The notes beneath the pieces are model-generated. The model did not search any database. It was not told the DNA's origin and saw nothing but the letters and a program-made list of their open reading frames with translations. A DNA stretch of 64,000 nt from an uncultured Alphaproteobacteria bacterium. Its GTDB lineage: Bacteria > Pseudomonadota > Alphaproteobacteria > Caulobacterales > Caulobacteraceae. Location of the stretch: assembly GCA_937920085.1 (NCBI GenBank), contig CALETE010000012.1, positions 62,001 to 126,000 of the forward strand, written 5' to 3'. Position numbers and translations under genes: made by a program. Positions 48,974-56,888 of the stretch are shown here, piece by piece. The first letter of the stretch is position 1; every line of letters starts with the position of its first letter.

Positions 48974-50047
48974 CTAGTGCTTTGAGGTGTCGATGACGGC
49001 CTTCATGGACAGGCCGACCCTCAGGGGGTGGGCGGCTAGTTCCTTTGTGTCGAGGGCGATACGCACTGGTATCCGTTGCACCACCTTGATCCAGTTGCCT
49101 GTGGCGTTTTGCGCTGGGATCACAGAGAAGGCCGAGCCGGTTCCCCCTGAAAGACCAATGACCTTCCCGGTATATTTCACCTTTTCGCCATAGAGGTCTG
49201 AGGTCAGTTCAACCGGTTGGCCAATGGCAACATTGCGCAGCTGCACCTCTTTGAAATTAGCTTCCACATAGGCGTCCTGGACGGGAACAATGACCATCAT
49301 CGGTGCGCCGGTGGCGATCTTCTGACCAACTTCGACGGTATTGCGTGTCACCACGCCGGATACCGGAGCCCGCACCGTCGTGCGCGACAGATCGAGCTCG
49401 GCCTGGGCCAAGCGCGCCCGGGCGCTGACGACTTCTGGATTGGAGCTGAGGTCGCTTCCGATGGTCATGGCCCCGGCTGCGTCTTGCTGAGCGGCGGCTG
49501 CCGTGGCAGCGGCTTTAGCTTGAGCCAGGACCGAGCGGGCTGCAGCCAGCTGTGTCTCGGCTGAGGTCAGTTCATCACCAGATACGGCACCATCAGCCGA
49601 CAGGGCTTTGCGTCGACCAAATTCAACTTCGGCCCGGCGTAGCTCAGCCTGGGCGCGGTCAATGTCTGAGGTTCTCACTGCTGATTGGGCTGCGAGGGCC
49701 CGGTCATTGGCGAAATACTGGCGCACATGGCGTTGGGCTTGATCCAGGTCGGCGCGCGCCTTCTCTACGGCAAGACGGAAATCCTGGGGGTCGATGACCG
49801 CCAGAATATCACCCTCCTTAACCGCCTGGGTTTCGTGCACTGGGATCGAAACCAGCGCCCCACTCACCAGGGCCGTAACCTGCGCGCTGGAGGCCTGAAC
49901 ATAGGCATTGTCGGTCTCCACGTGTTTGGACCCGACCAGCACCCAATAGATAAGCCAGCTAACAGCTGCTAAGGCGACCACGGTGCCCAGAATACTGAAC
50001 AGTCGGCGGCGAGAGGAAGCGGTCGCTGGAGCTTGGTCTTGGGACAT
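48974..50047 (-). CDS. emrA: HlyD/EmrA-family membrane fusion protein
   Basis: A 357-residue periplasmic adaptor. It has one N-terminal transmembrane helix (residues about 17-38), the lipoyl-like segment KHVETDNAYVQASSAQV, then an alanine-rich coiled-coil hairpin (about 90-200), the second lipoyl half VRAPVSGVVTRNTVEVG, and a beta-barrel domain. It links the inner-membrane transporter EmrB with the outer-membrane channel encoded just upstream. The MSQDQAPA start was chosen over one 17 codons earlier, which would overlap the upstream gene. Confidence 0.9.
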   Translation of the reverse strand: MSQDQAPATASSRRRLFSILGTVVALAAVSWLIYWVLVGSKHVETDNAYVQASSAQVTALVSGALVSIPVHETQAVKEGDILAVIDPQDFRLAVEKARADLDQAQRHVRQYFANDRALAAQSAVRTSDIDRAQAELRRAEVEFGRRKALSADGAVSGDELTSAETQLAAARSVLAQAKAAATAAAAQQDAAGAMTIGSDLSSNPEVVSARARLAQAELDLSRTTVRAPVSGVVTRNTVEVGQKIATGAPMMVIVPVQDAYVEANFKEVQLRNVAIGQPVELTSDLYGEKVKYTGKVIGLSGGTGSAFSVIPAQNATGNWIKVVQRIPVRIALDTKELAAHPLRVGLSMKAVIDTSKH

Positions 50048-50075
50048 GGTCAAGTCTTTCGCGGAGTATTTTGAT

Positions 50076-51491
50076 CTAACTGCGGAAATCGCCGCCAAGG
50101 GCGCGGGTCAGGCTGGCATCAAGGCTCAGCGCGCGCGCTTCCAATTGGGCGACGACACGACGCTGGGCGATGACGGCGTTTTCTGCGGTCAGGAGGACAA
50201 GATAGCTTGAGAGGCCGCCTTCATAGCGAAGCCGAGCAATACGATAGGCCTCTTCGCCAGAAGCTAGCGCTTCTCGTGCTGCGGTGATTTGGGTGGCGAG
50301 CGATCTCGCCCCCCCAATGGCGTCCGCTACATCTTTCAGCGCGAGCACCAGGGCTTGATCATAAGCATCGACAGCTCCGTCATAGTCTGCCCGAGCACCA
50401 CGATATCCGGCCTGAAGGCGGCCGCCCTCAAAGATTGGCAGGCTTAGGGCCAACCCCGCTTGTCCAATGTCGGAGCCAGATTTGCTCAGCAAGTCTAAGC
50501 CCAGGGATTGAACCCCCAGATAGGCGGCAAGGTTGATGTTGGGATAGAAACCGGCCCTGGAAACATCTATGCGCCTTGCCGCAGCCTCAACCCGCAAGCG
50601 TGCTGCCATGAGATCAGGCCTGCGACCAATCAGCTCGGCATCGACTTTTTCGGGCAAGCTGAACTTTTGGCTCGAGGCGGCAATTGGTGCCACCAAGCTT
50701 GCACCCAATTGAGGGCTTGCCCCAACCAGGGCGGCAATTCGATTTCGGGTAAGGTTGGATTGCTCCTGCAAGCCCGCGAGATCGCTTCGTGCGGTTGCGG
50801 CCGCGGCGTTAGCTTGTTGGGCTTCCCCCCGATTGGCAGCACCGTTTGCCAACTGCCGTCCCACCAGATCGGCGGACGCTTGGCGATTTTGAACCGAGGC
50901 CTCGGCCGCTCTCAGTTCGGCAGTAACCCGGGTGAAGTCAGCATAGGCGATGACGAGGCTGGTCGTCAGGATGAGCTTGGCCTGTGCCGCATCAGCCTCA
51001 GACGCTTGAGCTTCGGAGGTCGCCGCCGCGAGGGCAGCGCGGTTGCGGCCCCACAGATCCAGGTCGTAGCCCAGGTCCAGACTGCTCCGGCCGAAGTCTT
51101 GATAACCCTTTGGCACAAACAGCTTTGGATAGCCGGCATTGTAACTTTGCTTGGTCTCAAAGACCTGTCCGTTGGCAGTCAGGCTGGGGCGGGTGTTGGC
51201 GCGAGACAGATCCGCCCGCGCCGCTGCCGCCCGCAGGCGGGCATTGGCCTCTGCCAAGCTTGGGGATTGTGACAGGGCCTGTGCCACCAGACCGTCTAGC
51301 TGCGGATCGCCATAGCGTGTCCACCAGGGTTTATCGATTTCGAGCGCGGCACTTCCCGTTTGTGGCTTGGCGACGGCCACTTTCAACGTCTCTGGTGCCC
51401 ACAGGTTGGGTCTCGGGCCCATGTCCGGAATCGCTGCGCAACCCGATAGGAGGGCAGCACCTGCGAGCATAGGAATCGTTAGACGGGACAT
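50076..51491 (-). CDS. NodT-family outer membrane efflux lipoprotein
   Basis: A 471-residue TolC-like outer membrane factor. It has a lipoprotein signal (LAGAALLSGCAAIPDMG), then LWAPETLKVAVAKPQ, two related halves each with long alpha-helical segments, and GFYPNINLAAYLGVQSLG, typical of NodT proteins. It forms the outer channel of the tripartite pump with the EmrA- and EmrB-like proteins downstream. First gene of the operon; emrA follows 28 bases after the stop. The start MSRLTIPMLAG gives the signal peptide; an in-frame codon 12 positions earlier does not. Confidence 0.9.
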   Translation of the reverse strand: MSRLTIPMLAGAALLSGCAAIPDMGPRPNLWAPETLKVAVAKPQTGSAALEIDKPWWTRYGDPQLDGLVAQALSQSPSLAEANARLRAAAARADLSRANTRPSLTANGQVFETKQSYNAGYPKLFVPKGYQDFGRSSLDLGYDLDLWGRNRAALAAATSEAQASEADAAQAKLILTTSLVIAYADFTRVTAELRAAEASVQNRQASADLVGRQLANGAANRGEAQQANAAAATARSDLAGLQEQSNLTRNRIAALVGASPQLGASLVAPIAASSQKFSLPEKVDAELIGRRPDLMAARLRVEAAARRIDVSRAGFYPNINLAAYLGVQSLGLDLLSKSGSDIGQAGLALSLPIFEGGRLQAGYRGARADYDGAVDAYDQALVLALKDVADAIGGARSLATQITAAREALASGEEAYRIARLRYEGGLSSYLVLLTAENAVIAQRRVVAQLEARALSLDASLTRALGGDFRS

Positions 51492-51689
51492 CCGCGCCTC
51501 AAGGAGAGAAAATTGCGCTAGGCACAATCAAGGATGACCATGACTTGAAAACGTAGCGGGCCATAGTCGGCTGGATATCTATACGTCGTCAAGATTGAAC
51601 CGAGCGGGCGACCTTGCTCATTCTCCCTGGCTCGGCTTTGATGGTGAGACGACGGGTCTAGATAATGCCCGCGTTTGGGGAGAGTGGCG
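51492..51689. promoter_or_regulatory. Divergent promoter region, efflux operon and CoA-transferase
   Basis: A 198-base region between divergent starts. No TetR/MarR-type regulator gene is adjacent, unlike many efflux operons. A short palindrome, ttgcgctaggcacaa (51512-51526, arms ttg-x-gc / gc-x-caa), lies close to the efflux start, and no clear consensus promoter was recognised. Confidence 0.4.
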
Positions 51690-53978
51690 ATGACCGCATA
51701 TGCCGGCCTTAGGGTCCTGGACTTTACCCAGGGTACGCCCGGCCCGATGGCAACCATGTTCTTGGGTGATTTTGGGGCTGAGGTGGTCAAGGTGGAACCC
51801 CCCAGCGGTGACTTTGCCGCTGGCCGGCCTGGGTACGAAACCTTCGCCCGAAATAAGTCTGTCCTGAAACTAGACCTAGACAGTGCCAGCGACCTGGCCA
51901 CGGCCAAGGCGTTGATTGCGGGTTCCGATGTCGTTGTCTTTGACTCAGTACCTGGCAGGCTGGAGGTCCTTGGCCTTGATGGTGCGAGCCTTTGTGCGTC
52001 CCACCCGACCTTGATCCACGCCTGGATGCCGCCCTATGGCGTTGCCGGTAAGTGGAGCCAGTTGCCGCCACGCCAAGGCCTGATCCACGCCCTGACCGGT
52101 ATGACCTTCCGCCAGGGTGCCTATGAAGACAAGCCCGTACATTTGGTCCTGCCCTTGGTCTGGTATGCTCAGGCCATGATGGGGGCAAACGCCATCGGTG
52201 CCGCCCTGCTGGAGCGGTCGAGAAGTGGTCTGGGGCAGCCGGTCGTGGTCAGCGGTCTGCATGGGATGAGCCAGCTGACCGGCCCGATCGATGTGAAGTC
52301 TTCAGGAGTTCTACCCCGAGGGGCGCCACGGGGCGGGGCCCCAAATTATCGGCTCTATCCATGCCGTGACGGACAGTGGTTGTTCTTAGGCACCCTCTTC
52401 ATGAGCTTTTTCAAGTTGGCTCTCGGGGTCTTAGGGCTCGAAGACCGATACGACACCTATCTCGTCGACGTGGACTTGGCGCGAAAGGAGTTGGACGCCG
52501 CGTTCCTGAGAGAGGATCGCGAGGTCTGGCTGGACAAGCTACGCAAGGCGGGGGTTCCCTGCGGCCCGGTTGGTTTGCGTGAACCCTGGTTTGATCATCC
52601 TGTGATCGCAGAGGCGGGACTAAGGATCGGGTTTGACCATCCCAAGAAGGGCCGCGTAGATTTGCCCAATATCCCCATTCAGCTCCTAGAGACGCCAGGT
52701 GTGGTTCGGAGGCTTTCCCAGTCGGTTCAGACCGTAAACTGGGCACCACGTCCTATTCCCGCAGGTAGCAAGTCGCGATCAGCGCCCCTGGCTGGGGTTC
52801 GCGTCTTGGACCTGGGTACCGTCATTGCAGGCGCTCATGCAGGGGGCGTGCTGGCCAATCTCGGGGCAGACGTGATCAAGATCGAACCTGCGGAAGGCGA
52901 TCCCTTCCGCAGCGACGGCGGAGTCTTCCTGGCCTGTAGTCGCGGCAAGCGGGCGCTCGGGATTGACCTCAAGCAGGCCAGCGCCCGGGCCCTATTTCTG
53001 GACTTGGCGCGAGATGCCGATGTGGTGATCGACAATTATCGTCTGGGGGTCCGAGATCGCCTGGGCATTGGCTATGAAGCCCTGAGGGCGGTTAACCCGC
53101 GTATCATCTCAGGTTCGATCAATGCCTATGGGGCCACGGGCGCGCGCGCTGAGCGCCCAGGCTTTGACCCCCTTCTGCAGGCCGAGGGCGGGATGATGGC
53201 GGCTCAAGGCGGTGATGATGAGCCCATACTTCACACAATCGCAGTCAATGATACCGCAACTGCCGCAGTGGTTGCCTTTGGGGTGATCGCGGCCCTGAAC
53301 GCCAGGGAGAAAACCGGGCGGGGCCAGGAATTCCGCACCAGTTTGATGGCACAAAGCCTGACCTATCAGATTGCTGAGATGACCCGGTACGCAGGCCGCC
53401 CTGCCAATGATGTTGGCGGCCGTGACTGCGTCGGGATCACCGCACTCTCGCGGTTTTATGAGTGTTCCGACGGATGGATTGCCCTGGCCTGCGAAACCCT
53501 GGCCGATGTTGCGGCCCTCTCGACCGCCTTGGGTGAAGACCTGGGCGAACCGGGGGTAGCCCTTTTGGCCCCCCGCGATGGCGACTTGGCAAGGCACCTG
53601 ACAGCAAGCTTCCAAGGGCAATCTCGAGATCAAATCACCGATCGGCTTTTTGAGGCCGGCGTTCCCTGTGCCCCGGCGATAACAGCAGACGAAGCCTTTG
53701 AATTTCCCTGGCTGTGGGAGAACGACTTCTACGACCTCTGGACCCACAATCGGTTAGGGGAGGTCCAGAGCGTGCGGTCCTATGCTGACTTTCTGGGGGC
53801 TCCCGGGGGATTTAGATATCCGACGCCAGATCTTGGGGAACAAAGCGTCGAAATTCTGAGCGAGCTAGGATTTGCGCCTGAAACCATAAGGGCCTTGCTT
53901 GAGACAGGGGCCATATTCGAACCCGCCCAGAGTAAGGCTCATCTTCGGGATGGCGGGGCGGCCCTAGCGACCCGCTAA
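51690..53978 (+). CDS. Tandem-domain CaiB/BaiF (type III) CoA-transferase
   Basis: A 762-residue protein made of two successive CaiB/BaiF domains. Domain 1 (about residues 1-360) begins YAGLRVLDFTQGTPGPMAT with FLGDFGAEVVKVEPP; domain 2 (about 370-762) begins LAGVRVLDLGTVIAGAHAG with LANLGADVIKIEPA. Family enzymes move CoA between carboxylic acids through an aspartyl-CoA thioester. At the position where relatives have the catalytic acid after G-x-GQ-x3-S, domain 1 reads GLGQPVVVSGLHG and domain 2 reads GRGQEFRTSLMAQ, so neither shows an Asp. The enzyme may use another residue or be altered in function. The MTAYAG start follows a GGAGAG box. Confidence 0.85.
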   Translation: MTAYAGLRVLDFTQGTPGPMATMFLGDFGAEVVKVEPPSGDFAAGRPGYETFARNKSVLKLDLDSASDLATAKALIAGSDVVVFDSVPGRLEVLGLDGASLCASHPTLIHAWMPPYGVAGKWSQLPPRQGLIHALTGMTFRQGAYEDKPVHLVLPLVWYAQAMMGANAIGAALLERSRSGLGQPVVVSGLHGMSQLTGPIDVKSSGVLPRGAPRGGAPNYRLYPCRDGQWLFLGTLFMSFFKLALGVLGLEDRYDTYLVDVDLARKELDAAFLREDREVWLDKLRKAGVPCGPVGLREPWFDHPVIAEAGLRIGFDHPKKGRVDLPNIPIQLLETPGVVRRLSQSVQTVNWAPRPIPAGSKSRSAPLAGVRVLDLGTVIAGAHAGGVLANLGADVIKIEPAEGDPFRSDGGVFLACSRGKRALGIDLKQASARALFLDLARDADVVIDNYRLGVRDRLGIGYEALRAVNPRIISGSINAYGATGARAERPGFDPLLQAEGGMMAAQGGDDEPILHTIAVNDTATAAVVAFGVIAALNAREKTGRGQEFRTSLMAQSLTYQIAEMTRYAGRPANDVGGRDCVGITALSRFYECSDGWIALACETLADVAALSTALGEDLGEPGVALLAPRDGDLARHLTASFQGQSRDQITDRLFEAGVPCAPAITADEAFEFPWLWENDFYDLWTHNRLGEVQSVRSYADFLGAPGGFRYPTPDLGEQSVEILSELGFAPETIRALLETGAIFEPAQSKAHLRDGGAALATR

Positions 53979-54032
53979 GAACGGGGCTAAAGGGGAGGCA
54001 TGCAATCTCCACAGTCAGCGACGTAACCCTCC

Positions 54033-54455
54033 ATGATCGGAAAACTGAACCATGTAGGGGTCGCAACCCCCTCCATCGATGAGTCGGTGAAACTCTATCG
54101 TGACGTTTTAGGTGCCACCTCCATCGGTGAGAAATTCTCCATGCCGGAACAGGGTGTGTGGGTGTGTTTTGTCAATTTGCCGAATAGCCAGATCGAGCTG
54201 ATTGAGCCGTTCGGTGCCGACTCGCCCATCCACAATTTTCTGGCGAAAAACCCGGCAGGGGGCCAACACCATCTTTGCTTCGAAGTTGATGATCTGATCG
54301 CCGCGCGAGACGACTTGCGGGCAAAGGGTGCGACAATTCTTGGCACGGGTGAGCCGCGGATTGGGGCCCACGGCGTCCCGATCATTTTTGTGCATCCCAA
54401 GAACATGGGCGGCGTTCTGGTTGAACTTATGGAAACGCCGCAGGGAACTCACTGA
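54033..54455 (+). CDS. mce: Methylmalonyl-CoA epimerase
   Basis: A 140-residue vicinal-oxygen-chelate protein that interconverts the two methylmalonyl-CoA epimers in propionate metabolism. It begins KLNHVGVATPSIDESVKLYRD with the first metal-ligand histidine, and continues with PNSQIELIEP, GGQHHLCFEVDD (second histidine) and GVLVELMETP (metal-ligand glutamate). The length is typical. It shares one base with the following DUF1467 gene (TGATG), a pairing that I recall as common in alphaproteobacteria. Confidence 0.93.
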   Translation: MIGKLNHVGVATPSIDESVKLYRDVLGATSIGEKFSMPEQGVWVCFVNLPNSQIELIEPFGADSPIHNFLAKNPAGGQHHLCFEVDDLIAARDDLRAKGATILGTGEPRIGAHGVPIIFVHPKNMGGVLVELMETPQGTH

Positions 54456-54718
54456 TGTCCGTCTTCACAGGCTTTGCCATTTACATGACAATTTGGTGGA
54501 CGGTGTTGTTTGCCGTCTTGCCCCTGGGCACGGTGACCCATGCTGATGCCGGGATTGACAAGGGCGATGGCGGAGACCCTGGGGCACCAGTCAACCCGAA
54601 TTTGAAGCACAAGTTCATCCTTACGAGCCTTATTTCAGCCTTGCTGTTTGTGATCCTGTGGCTGGTCATGCATTTCCACCTGATCTCGATCGGGACCTTC
54701 CCCGGACATAAGGCCTAG
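54455..54718 (+). CDS. DUF1467-family small membrane protein
   Basis: An 87-residue protein with two hydrophobic helices (residues about 3-25, AIYMTIWWTVLFAVLPLG, and 52-75, ILTSLISALLFVILWLVMHF; cited by WWTVLFAVLPLG). The loop between them is negatively charged and rich in Gly/Pro. The pattern YMTIWWTVLFAVLP is the DUF1467 signature. The function is unknown. It overlaps mce by one base and precedes the lol genes by two bases. Confidence 0.82.
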   Translation: MSVFTGFAIYMTIWWTVLFAVLPLGTVTHADAGIDKGDGGDPGAPVNPNLKHKFILTSLISALLFVILWLVMHFHLISIGTFPGHKA

Positions 54719-54720
54719 GT

Positions 54721-56013
54721 TTGACCGACCCCGTAATTCTTGAAGGACGATCTCCGCCGTTCGGACCCTGGGAGCGGGCGGTGGCGGGCCGTTATTTAAG
54801 AGCGCGGCGAAGCGAGGGCGGGGTTGGTCTGCTTACCGCGATTTCCTTCATTGGGATCACTCTGGCGGTGGCCGTGCTGATCATTGTTATGAGTGTGATG
54901 AACGGCTTTCGCTCCGAGCTGATGGGGCGGATTTTGGGCTTCAACGGGCATGTCTACGTCACGGGGCAAGCCTTGCTAACGCCCCAGCGGGGTGCATTGA
55001 TTGCACGGTTGAGAGGGCTGCCAGGGGTAACCCAGGCTGCCCCGATCATTGAAGCTCAAGCCATGGCCTTGGGACGTGGCCAAATATCCGGCGCGGTGGT
55101 GCGCGGCATGAGTCCAGCAGATCTGCGCGCTCTGAAGATTGTTTCGGACAATATCACCCGCGGGAGCCTGACCGGCTATGGCGAAGGTGACTATGGCGGC
55201 GACTTGATCCTTGTGGGCGATAAGTTGGCCCAGAACTTAGGCGTTGCGCCCGGTGACGACCTGACTCTGATCTCTCCCACGGGGGGCGCAACCGCATTCG
55301 GCGCGACTCCGCAGCGCAAGACCTACACGGTTGGCGGGACCTTCAGTGTCGGTATGAGCGACTATGATCAGGCCTTTATCTACATGCCCTTGTCTCAGGC
55401 CCAGGTGTTCTTTGGTCGAGACGATGGTGTCGACTTCGTTGAAATGAAGCTGGCTGATCCTGACAAGGCTCCGGACTTCAAAGCCCAGGTGGCGCAAGCG
55501 GCCGGTCCAACCTCGATCGTAACGGACTGGACCCAGAAGAACGCATCCTACTGGGGTGCCCTGCAGGTTGAACGCAATGTCATGCGTTTGATCCTGATGC
55601 TTCTCGTCGCCATTGCGGCCATGAACATTATTTCTGGCTTGATCATGTTGGTGAAAAACAAGGGACGCGACATTGCGATCCTGCGGACTATGGGAGCAGG
55701 GCAGGGTGCGATCCTGCGGATTTTCTTCATGGTCGGCGCATCGATAGGCGTGTTTGGAACCCTGGCTGGCCTGACCCTCGGGGTTGTGTTCTGCCTCAAT
55801 ATTGACGGGATCCAGCGTGTGGTGGAATGGGTGAGCGGCGCCCAGGTGTTTTCGGCCGACATCTATTTCCTGTCGCGCATTCCGGCCAAGATCGACTGGG
55901 CCGAGGTTGCGACCATTACGGGTTGGTCCCTGGCTATGGCCTTCACAGCGACCCTGATCCCGGCATGGCGCGCTTCGCGGATCGATCCGGTCGAGGCCCT
56001 TCGCTATGAGTGA
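54721..56013 (+). CDS. lolC: Lipoprotein-releasing ABC transporter permease (LolC/E)
   Basis: A 430-residue permease with four transmembrane helices, one near residues 40-62 and three in the C-terminal third, around a large periplasmic domain. It begins [16 protein letters not shown] and has the family signature [24 protein letters not shown] (cited as [13 protein letters not shown]). With LolD it detaches lipoproteins from the inner membrane and hands them to LolA. A single LolC/E-type gene, as often in alphaproteobacteria, implies a homodimer. The start is TTG, two bases after the DUF1467 stop. It overlaps lolD by 8 bases. Confidence 0.92.
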   Translation: MTDPVILEGRSPPFGPWERAVAGRYLRARRSEGGVGLLTAISFIGITLAVAVLIIVMSVMNGFRSELMGRILGFNGHVYVTGQALLTPQRGALIARLRGLPGVTQAAPIIEAQAMALGRGQISGAVVRGMSPADLRALKIVSDNITRGSLTGYGEGDYGGDLILVGDKLAQNLGVAPGDDLTLISPTGGATAFGATPQRKTYTVGGTFSVGMSDYDQAFIYMPLSQAQVFFGRDDGVDFVEMKLADPDKAPDFKAQVAQAAGPTSIVTDWTQKNASYWGALQVERNVMRLILMLLVAIAAMNIISGLIMLVKNKGRDIAILRTMGAGQGAILRIFFMVGASIGVFGTLAGLTLGVVFCLNIDGIQRVVEWVSGAQVFSADIYFLSRIPAKIDWAEVATITGWSLAMAFTATLIPAWRASRIDPVEALRYE

Positions 56014-56695
56014 ACGGGTCCTGGCCATCCGCGGCCTGGAGCGCACCTATCGCTCTGGAGAACGGCTCTTGCATGTGCTGGCAGGCGCTGACCTCGACAT
56101 TATGCGTGGCGAGATCGTCGGCTTGGTTGGCCCGTCCGGCTCGGGCAAGTCTTCTCTGCTGCACGCCGCTGGGCTCCTCGAGCAGCCAACGGCAGGTCAG
56201 ATTTTTATCGAAGACCGCAACTGTGCCGGGCTGACCGACGCACAGCGGACGCGCATTCGCCTGTCGCGGATTGGGTTTGTGTATCAGGCTCACCATCTGC
56301 TTCCTGAATTCAGCGCCCTCGATAATGTCGCGCTCCCGCAAATGATCGCCGGGAAGACCCGTCGCGCTGCACAGGCACGGGCCGATGAGCTACTTAGCCA
56401 GCTTGGCTTGGCCGAGCGCCTGCATCATCAACCCGCCCAGTTGTCCGGTGGCGAGCAGCAAAGGGTGGCCATAGCTCGCGCCCTGGCCAATAAGCCCCGC
56501 CTGCTTCTAGCCGATGAACCGACAGGTAATCTGGACCCAGCGACCTCTGCGGCTGTCTTTGAGAACCTTTACGCCCTGGCGCGGCAGGAGGGCGTTGCGG
56601 CCCTAATCGCCACCCACAATTTCGAACTGGCTCGGCATATGGACCGCGTGCTGGGTCTTGTGGATGGAAAGCTAGCACCAAGGACATTCGGTTAG
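56006..56695 (+). CDS. lolD: LolD, ATPase of the lipoprotein-release transporter
   Basis: A 229-residue ABC ATPase. Walker A is [15 protein letters not shown], the signature is [16 protein letters not shown], Walker B is [13 protein letters not shown], and the H-loop is [10 protein letters not shown]. The MacB/LolD-type ADEPTGNLD sequence and the overlapping upstream permease define it. It powers lipoprotein release from the inner membrane. The ATG lies inside the lolC end. Confidence 0.94.
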   Translation: MSERVLAIRGLERTYRSGERLLHVLAGADLDIMRGEIVGLVGPSGSGKSSLLHAAGLLEQPTAGQIFIEDRNCAGLTDAQRTRIRLSRIGFVYQAHHLLPEFSALDNVALPQMIAGKTRRAAQARADELLSQLGLAERLHHQPAQLSGGEQQRVAIARALANKPRLLLADEPTGNLDPATSAAVFENLYALARQEGVAALIATHNFELARHMDRVLGLVDGKLAPRTFG

Positions 56696-56739
56696 GTAAG
56701 TTTCGAAAGTGGCTTGCGCCAAGAACAAAACATGAATAG

Positions 56740-56754
56740 GAACATACACAGAAC
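56740..56754 (-). promoter_or_regulatory. SOS box (LexA-binding site)
   Basis: GAAC-N7-GAAC at 56740-56754, which is GTTC-N7-GTTC on the other strand, the LexA motif of alphaproteobacteria. It ends 20 bases before the sidA-type start codon and so lies where it would block the promoter. A further GAAC at 56723-56726 is not at the proper spacing. Confidence 0.85.
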
Positions 56755-56774
56755 ATAAACAAGGGGCTTTGATC

Positions 56775-56864
56775 ATGGTTCGTTTGGCGCGGGAATCGCT
56801 GGCTTTTGTGTCCGTAGCCAGTTTTGTCTGGATGGTGTGTCAGGTGGCCCAGCTGGCGACCTAG
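56775..56864 (+). CDS. sidA: SidA-type SOS-induced cell-division inhibitor (29 residues)
   Basis: A 29-residue peptide: basic start MVRLARES, one hydrophobic transmembrane stretch LAFVSVASFVWMVCQVAQLA, and a short end. AAGGGG lies 8 bases before the ATG and an SOS box 20 bases before it. In Caulobacter crescentus SidA is a 29-residue inner-membrane peptide, made after DNA damage under LexA control, that blocks division by binding FtsW/FtsN; I recall its gene lying beside dnaE, as here. Identical length, an SOS box, a membrane segment and position together support the name, although I could not align the sequences. Confidence 0.85.
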   Translation: MVRLARESLAFVSVASFVWMVCQVAQLAT

Positions 56865-56888
56865 GTTTTTGCTGAGCGGAGGCTAATC

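Noticed and set aside
56723..56743. A second GAAC pair as another SOS box
   Set aside because: The spacing between 56723-56726 and 56740-56743 is 13 bases, not 7.
56394..56762. Minus-strand frame covering the SOS box
   Set aside because: It overlaps most of the 3' part of lolD and would place the SOS box in coding DNA; no domain is visible, and the SOS box fits the plus-strand 29-codon gene.
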